Made by a program: the position numbers and the translations under genes. A stretch of DNA of 53,085 nt, from contig JAAYLK010000078.1 of assembly GCA_012521895.1 (NCBI GenBank), positions 1 to 53,085 on the forward strand, read 5' to 3'. The DNA is from Clostridiales bacterium. GTDB lineage: Bacteria; Bacillota; Clostridia; Christensenellales; Aristaeellaceae. The notes under the pieces are model-generated. The model saw only the letters and a program-made list of their open reading frames with translations, did not search any database and had not been told where the DNA came from. Of this stretch, positions 49,769 through 53,085 are shown piece by piece. Position 1 is the first letter of the stretch, and each line of letters begins with the position of its first letter.

Positions 49769-50998
49769 ATGAAGAAACTTACCGCCCTGTTGCTAGCCGT
49801 GCTGATGCTGGCCACCATGCTGCCCCTGCTGGGCCAGGCCGAACCGGTCAAACTGACCATGGGTTCCTGGCGCAGCGACGACGCAGAAAAGGCCCAGGCC
49901 TTGCTGGACAAGTACAAGGAACTGACTGGTGTTGAAATCACTTTCCAGCCCACCGTATCCGACCAGTACAACGCCACCCTGCGCCTGCAGTTGGACAACG
50001 GCACCGGCCCCGACCTGTTCTACTCCCGCTCCTATGCGGTAGGCCAGGAACTGTTTGACGCCGGCTTTGCCATGGACTGCACCGACATTCCTGGCGTGAA
50101 GGAAAACTTCAGCGAGTCCGCCCTCAACGCCTGGCAGACTCCCGATGGCAAAGCATTTGCCGTTCCCTTTGCTGCTGTCAGCCAGGTCATCTACTATAAT
50201 AAGACCCTGTTCGCCGAGAACAACCTGGCCGTCCCCACTACCTTTGTAGAACTCCTGACTGTCAGCCAGGCCCTCAAAGACAAGGGGATTGAACCCTTTG
50301 CCAATGGCATCGCCTCCAACTGGGACATCCTGGAGTGCGTGTACCTGGGGATGCTGCCAAACTATGTCGGCGGCGCTGATCAGCGTGCCCTGTACGAGAG
50401 CGGCGAAAAGAAAATGAATGATGAAGCTTTCCTGAAATCCCTTCAGGACTTCGCGGCCCTCACCAAGTTCTTCCCTGAAGGCTTTGAATCCATCACCAAC
50501 TCTGACGGGCCTGCCATGCTGGGCCTCGGCCGTGCTGCCATGTTCATCGATGGTTCCTGGACCTGTGGAACCTTCGCTGAATACGGCGTGGAATGGGGCG
50601 CATTCGCCATCCCCGCCCCTGAAGGCGCTGCAGCCGGCCTGTGCTTCCACCCTGACATGGGCATCACCGGCAACAACGCCACCAAGCATCCCGAAGAGGT
50701 CAAGGCCTTCCTGGCCTGGCTGGCCACCCCCGAAGGCGCGCAGATCACTTCTGACTACCTGCCCCTGGGCTTCTTCCCCATGATCAATGCCCCCATCACC
50801 TTTGCTGATCCCGCCGTGACTGAGATCCTGGCCCTCAATGAAGGCAAGGTTTTGGATGCCCGTTTTGTATGGGCCAAACTGTTGGGCATGTACACCCCCA
50901 TGGTGGAACAGCTCAACGCGCTGAGCAAGGGCGAGACCACCCCGGAAGCCGCTGCGGAAGTTTTTGCTGCTGAGCAAGCTAAAGTTCTCGGCCAATAA
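49769..50998 (+). CDS. Extracellular solute-binding protein, sugar ABC transporter family 1
   Basis: 409 residues. Signal peptide MKKLTALLLAVLMLATMLPLLGQAEP with cleavage after GQA; no lipobox cysteine. Family 1 (MalE-like) features: LLDKYKELTGVEI (about 47-59), YNATLRLQLDNGTGPDLFYS (about 71-90), KAFAVPFAAVSQVIYYNKTL, ALGRAAMFIDGSW-like GLGRAAMFIDGSWTCG (about 252-267), and a C-terminal KGETTPEAAAEVF. It binds a mono- or oligosaccharide for the two permeases downstream. A terminator follows, which would make it more abundant than the permeases. Codon use looks less GC-biased than its neighbours, as expected for a highly expressed gene. Confidence 0.92.
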   Translation: MKKLTALLLAVLMLATMLPLLGQAEPVKLTMGSWRSDDAEKAQALLDKYKELTGVEITFQPTVSDQYNATLRLQLDNGTGPDLFYSRSYAVGQELFDAGFAMDCTDIPGVKENFSESALNAWQTPDGKAFAVPFAAVSQVIYYNKTLFAENNLAVPTTFVELLTVSQALKDKGIEPFANGIASNWDILECVYLGMLPNYVGGADQRALYESGEKKMNDEAFLKSLQDFAALTKFFPEGFESITNSDGPAMLGLGRAAMFIDGSWTCGTFAEYGVEWGAFAIPAPEGAAAGLCFHPDMGITGNNATKHPEEVKAFLAWLATPEGAQITSDYLPLGFFPMINAPITFADPAVTEILALNEGKVLDARFVWAKLLGMYTPMVEQLNALSKGETTPEAAAEVFAAEQAKVLGQ

Positions 50999-51020
50999 GC
51001 AATCCTTCTGATCAGACACG

Positions 51021-51055
51021 CCGGGAGCCGTATACCGGCTCCCGGTTTTCTATTT
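51021..51055 (+). terminator. Intergenic terminator between binding protein and permeases
   Basis: Perfect 10-bp stem CCGGGAGCCG (51021-51030) and CGGCTCCCGG (51036-51045), 5-base loop, then TTTTCTATTT. Read-through would give low permease expression. Confidence 0.85.
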
Positions 51056-51081
51056 CCTCGTTATAATTCTTAGGAGGCCTC

Positions 51082-52017
51082 ATGCAAACCACGGCGCAAC
51101 GGAAACTCCCCCGCCAAAGCCGCCTGGATCCGGGAGGCTGGTACTGGATACTGTACATCCTGCCCGCACTGTTGATGTACATCCTGTTCATGGCCTACCC
51201 CATGCTTGATTCAGTGCGCTTAAGCCTTTATGAAGGCACCACTGGCGCACGGACCTTCGTGGGCTTTGACAATTATGTCCGGTTGTTTACAGACCCGGAA
51301 GTTTCTGCCCGTTTCTGGGGTGCTTTCAAGAACACCTGGGTGTTCTTTGCCTACCACATGTTCCTGCAAAATGTACTGGGCATGTTGTTTGCGGTGGTTC
51401 TGACCAACCGAACCATGAGAGGCCGGCGGTTTTACCAAAGTATCATTTTCATTCCCTGCACCATTGCCGTCATGGTCACCGGATACCTGTTTAAGCTGGT
51501 GCTGAATCCCCAGTTTGCCGGACCTACATTGCGAGCAATGGGCCTGGGTGTGTTGGCCAAGCCCTGGCTGGGACAGCAGCAGACCGCGTTGCACGTCATC
51601 AGCCTGGTGTCAGTCTGGCAATGGGTAGGCATCCCCACCATGATGTTTGTGGCCGGACTTCAGGGCATCAGTGAGGATTTGCTGGAGGCTGCTGACATCG
51701 CCGGCGCAAGCAGTTGGCAGACTTTCTGGTACATCAAATTTCCTTTGCTGCTGCCAGTTGTCGGTATGATTTCCATTCTAACCTTTGTTAGCAATTTCAA
51801 CGCCTTTGACATTGTCTACGCCATGGCCACACCAGACGGCGCGCCCAATTATTCCACGGACTTGATTGGTTCGCTGTTTTACCGTTATGGCGTGGCGGGC
51901 AAGCACCCCATCGGCATTCCGGAGCCGGGCGTCGGCGCATCTATTTCCACCGCGGTCTTTGTGATGCTGCTGATCGGTGTAGTGCCCACCCTCAAGGCCA
52001 CTCAGGGAAAGGAGTGA
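51082..52017 (+). CDS. Sugar ABC transporter permease (MalF family)
   Basis: 311 residues, six membrane segments; ATG with TAGGAGG upstream. The EAA loop reads LLEAADIAGASSWQTFWYIK (about 209-228). It pairs with the MalG-type permease three bases downstream and the binding protein upstream. No ATPase gene follows. Confidence 0.93.
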   Translation: MQTTAQRKLPRQSRLDPGGWYWILYILPALLMYILFMAYPMLDSVRLSLYEGTTGARTFVGFDNYVRLFTDPEVSARFWGAFKNTWVFFAYHMFLQNVLGMLFAVVLTNRTMRGRRFYQSIIFIPCTIAVMVTGYLFKLVLNPQFAGPTLRAMGLGVLAKPWLGQQQTALHVISLVSVWQWVGIPTMMFVAGLQGISEDLLEAADIAGASSWQTFWYIKFPLLLPVVGMISILTFVSNFNAFDIVYAMATPDGAPNYSTDLIGSLFYRYGVAGKHPIGIPEPGVGASISTAVFVMLLIGVVPTLKATQGKE

Positions 52018-52020
52018 GAT

Positions 52021-52881
52021 ATGAGCATAAACCGTAAAGAGCGCAAAAGCGCCAGTTTGAAAATCATGAATATGCACATCCCCTCCCACATCCTGATGAT
52101 TATATGGGTGCTCATTGCCTTGTTCCCGGTGTACCTGCTGATTATCAACTCCTTCAAAGGCAAAATCGCCATCTACGGAAACCCCTTTGGTCTGCCGGAG
52201 GTCTGGACCTTTGACAACTATATCAGCGTGGTCAAAGGGGGCAACTTTTTTCAGTACTTCTACAACAGCACCCTGGTGGTGGTGGTGTCCCTTTTTATGA
52301 TTCTGTTGCTGGGCTCATTGGCCGGATATGGCCTGGCACACTGGAGGAGCAAGATGTCCCGGGGCATTTACTTCTTCTTTGTGTTGGGGATGATGTTGCC
52401 TATCAAAATCGCCACCATCCGCCTGTTGGAACTGATGAAGATCTTTAGTCTGTTCAACAGCCTCTGGAGCCTGTTCTTTGTCTACATCGCCATGGGGCTG
52501 CCCACCGCGGTGTTCATCCTGACTGAATTTATCCATGGTCTGCCCAAGGATTTGTATGAGGCGGCCTACATTGACGGCGCGCACCGCAGCAAAATTTATT
52601 ACAGCATCGTCCTGCCCCTCATCAAGCCGGCCTTGGCCACCGTCGGCATTTACAACCTGGTGCCCATCTGGAACGACCTGTGGTTCCCCTTGATTTTCAT
52701 CACCCAGGAGGACAAGAAGACCGTGCTGCTGGCGGTGACAAGGCTGCAGGGGCAGTACGCGACAGACTGGCCGCGGGTGTTCGCGCTGCTCACCCTGTCC
52801 GCACTCCCGGTCATCCTGCTGTACCTGAGCATGTCCAAGCAGTTTGTGGCGGGCCTCACCGCCGGCGCGGTAAAGGGATAA
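52021..52881 (+). CDS. Sugar ABC transporter permease (MalG family)
   Basis: 286 residues, six membrane segments; AAAGGAG upstream of the ATG. The EAA loop reads LYEAAYIDGAHRSKIYYSIV (about 179-198). It completes the importer begun at 49769. The ATP-binding subunit must come from elsewhere, probably a shared MsmK-type protein. Confidence 0.93.
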   Translation: MSINRKERKSASLKIMNMHIPSHILMIIWVLIALFPVYLLIINSFKGKIAIYGNPFGLPEVWTFDNYISVVKGGNFFQYFYNSTLVVVVSLFMILLLGSLAGYGLAHWRSKMSRGIYFFFVLGMMLPIKIATIRLLELMKIFSLFNSLWSLFFVYIAMGLPTAVFILTEFIHGLPKDLYEAAYIDGAHRSKIYYSIVLPLIKPALATVGIYNLVPIWNDLWFPLIFITQEDKKTVLLAVTRLQGQYATDWPRVFALLTLSALPVILLYLSMSKQFVAGLTAGAVKG

Positions 52882-52898
52882 GAAAACTTGGCAATATG

Positions 52899-52932
52899 AA
52901 AAGGCCGCGAGGAGCAAGTCCGCGCGGCTTTT
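52899..52932 (+). terminator. Terminator after the sugar permease operon
   Basis: AAAAGGCCGCG and CGCGCGGCTTTT form a stem with one bulge around a loop of about ten bases, ending in TTTT (52929-52932). Confidence 0.7.
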
Positions 52933-52947
52933 AATACTGATGTAAAG

Positions 52948-53079
52948 CTTTATTGCAGCCAAAGCGGCGAGGGATTTTGTTTTCCTGCAAGGAAGGAAAC
53001 CGATGGCGTAGCCTAAGCTACGTCGAGGTTGACTGACACAGCAGGGAGACAAAAGATCCGGCGTGACGATGCAATAAAG
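52948..53079. repeat. 132-bp imperfect palindrome, single long hairpin
   Basis: The outer arms CTTTATTGCA (52948-52957) and TGCAATAAAG (53070-53079) are perfect inverses. Inward, GGATTTTGT with TTCCTGC pairs imperfectly with GCAGGGAGACAAAAGATCC. The centre is GCGTAGC-CTAA-GCTACGT (53006-53023). Arms run nearly the full length, so the whole can fold as one hairpin. No ORF was recognised. Confidence 0.55.
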
Positions 53080-53085
53080 ATTGGA

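Noticed and set aside
51062-51067. TATAAT just before the 51082 permease gene
   Set aside because: It lies only 14 bases before the start codon and has no -35 outside the terminator; transcription more likely reads through from the binding-protein gene.

Overview
The window looks like chromosome of a GC-rich Gram-positive-lineage anaerobe, most likely a member of the Clostridia (Bacillota). Supporting signs are the purR-pth-mfd order, the short NfeD/flotillin (FloA) operon, a LexA (DinR-type) box at uvrA, strong AGGAGG ribosome sites, and sigma-A promoters. I see no rRNA, tRNA, CRISPR array, insertion sequence or prophage. The taxon is an inference; no marker gene is complete enough to name a genus.

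Layout. 1-2.8 kb: the first codons of what looks like ribosomal protein L19, then a secreted CAP/Ig-like/dockerin protein broken by one frameshift. 2.9-5.9 kb: NfeD-FloA operon with a third membrane protein, then a family 4 uracil-DNA glycosylase. 6-10.5 kb: nucleotidyltransferase, DegV, TtcA-like tRNA thiolase, inositol-phosphatase-like protein and PHP phosphatase. 10.5-14.2 kb: a long divergent PRPP synthetase coupled to two small membrane-associated proteins, and a secreted protein of unknown role. 14.4-19.3 kb: purR-pth-mfd. 19.3-22.1 kb: a structured intergenic element, corA, and a uracil permease gene with an attenuator-like leader that also carries a 29-codon ORF. 22.2-25.2 kb: Fur-family regulator plus zinc ABC transporter. 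25.2-28.3 kb: uvrA with a tiny cysteine-rich protein. 28.4-34.5 kb: housekeeping run (membrane protein, RNA pseudouridine synthase, methyltransferase, C-S lyase-type aminotransferase, PepV, DUF1667, mannose-6-phosphate isomerase). 34.6-37.5 kb: three-subunit proton-translocating transhydrogenase.

37.6-53 kb is the carbohydrate/transport part: a GH4 alpha-galactosidase divergent from an MFS transporter; a five-gene minus-strand operon (40363-47149) joining a propeller-solute-binding fusion, two MalFG-type permeases, an HlyD-like adaptor and a MacB-like permease, with no ATPase gene; and a plus-strand catabolic set (Gfo/Idh/MocA dehydrogenase, amidohydrolase, binding protein, two permeases), again with no ATPase. 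The five-gene operon is the best candidate here for an undescribed system. Its promoter carries four helically phased copies of a GCCAATTT-like motif.

None of the three solute-binding proteins shows a lipobox. Two intergenic elements (19329-19476 and 52948-53079) fold into large hairpins and look like dispersed repeats or structured RNA.
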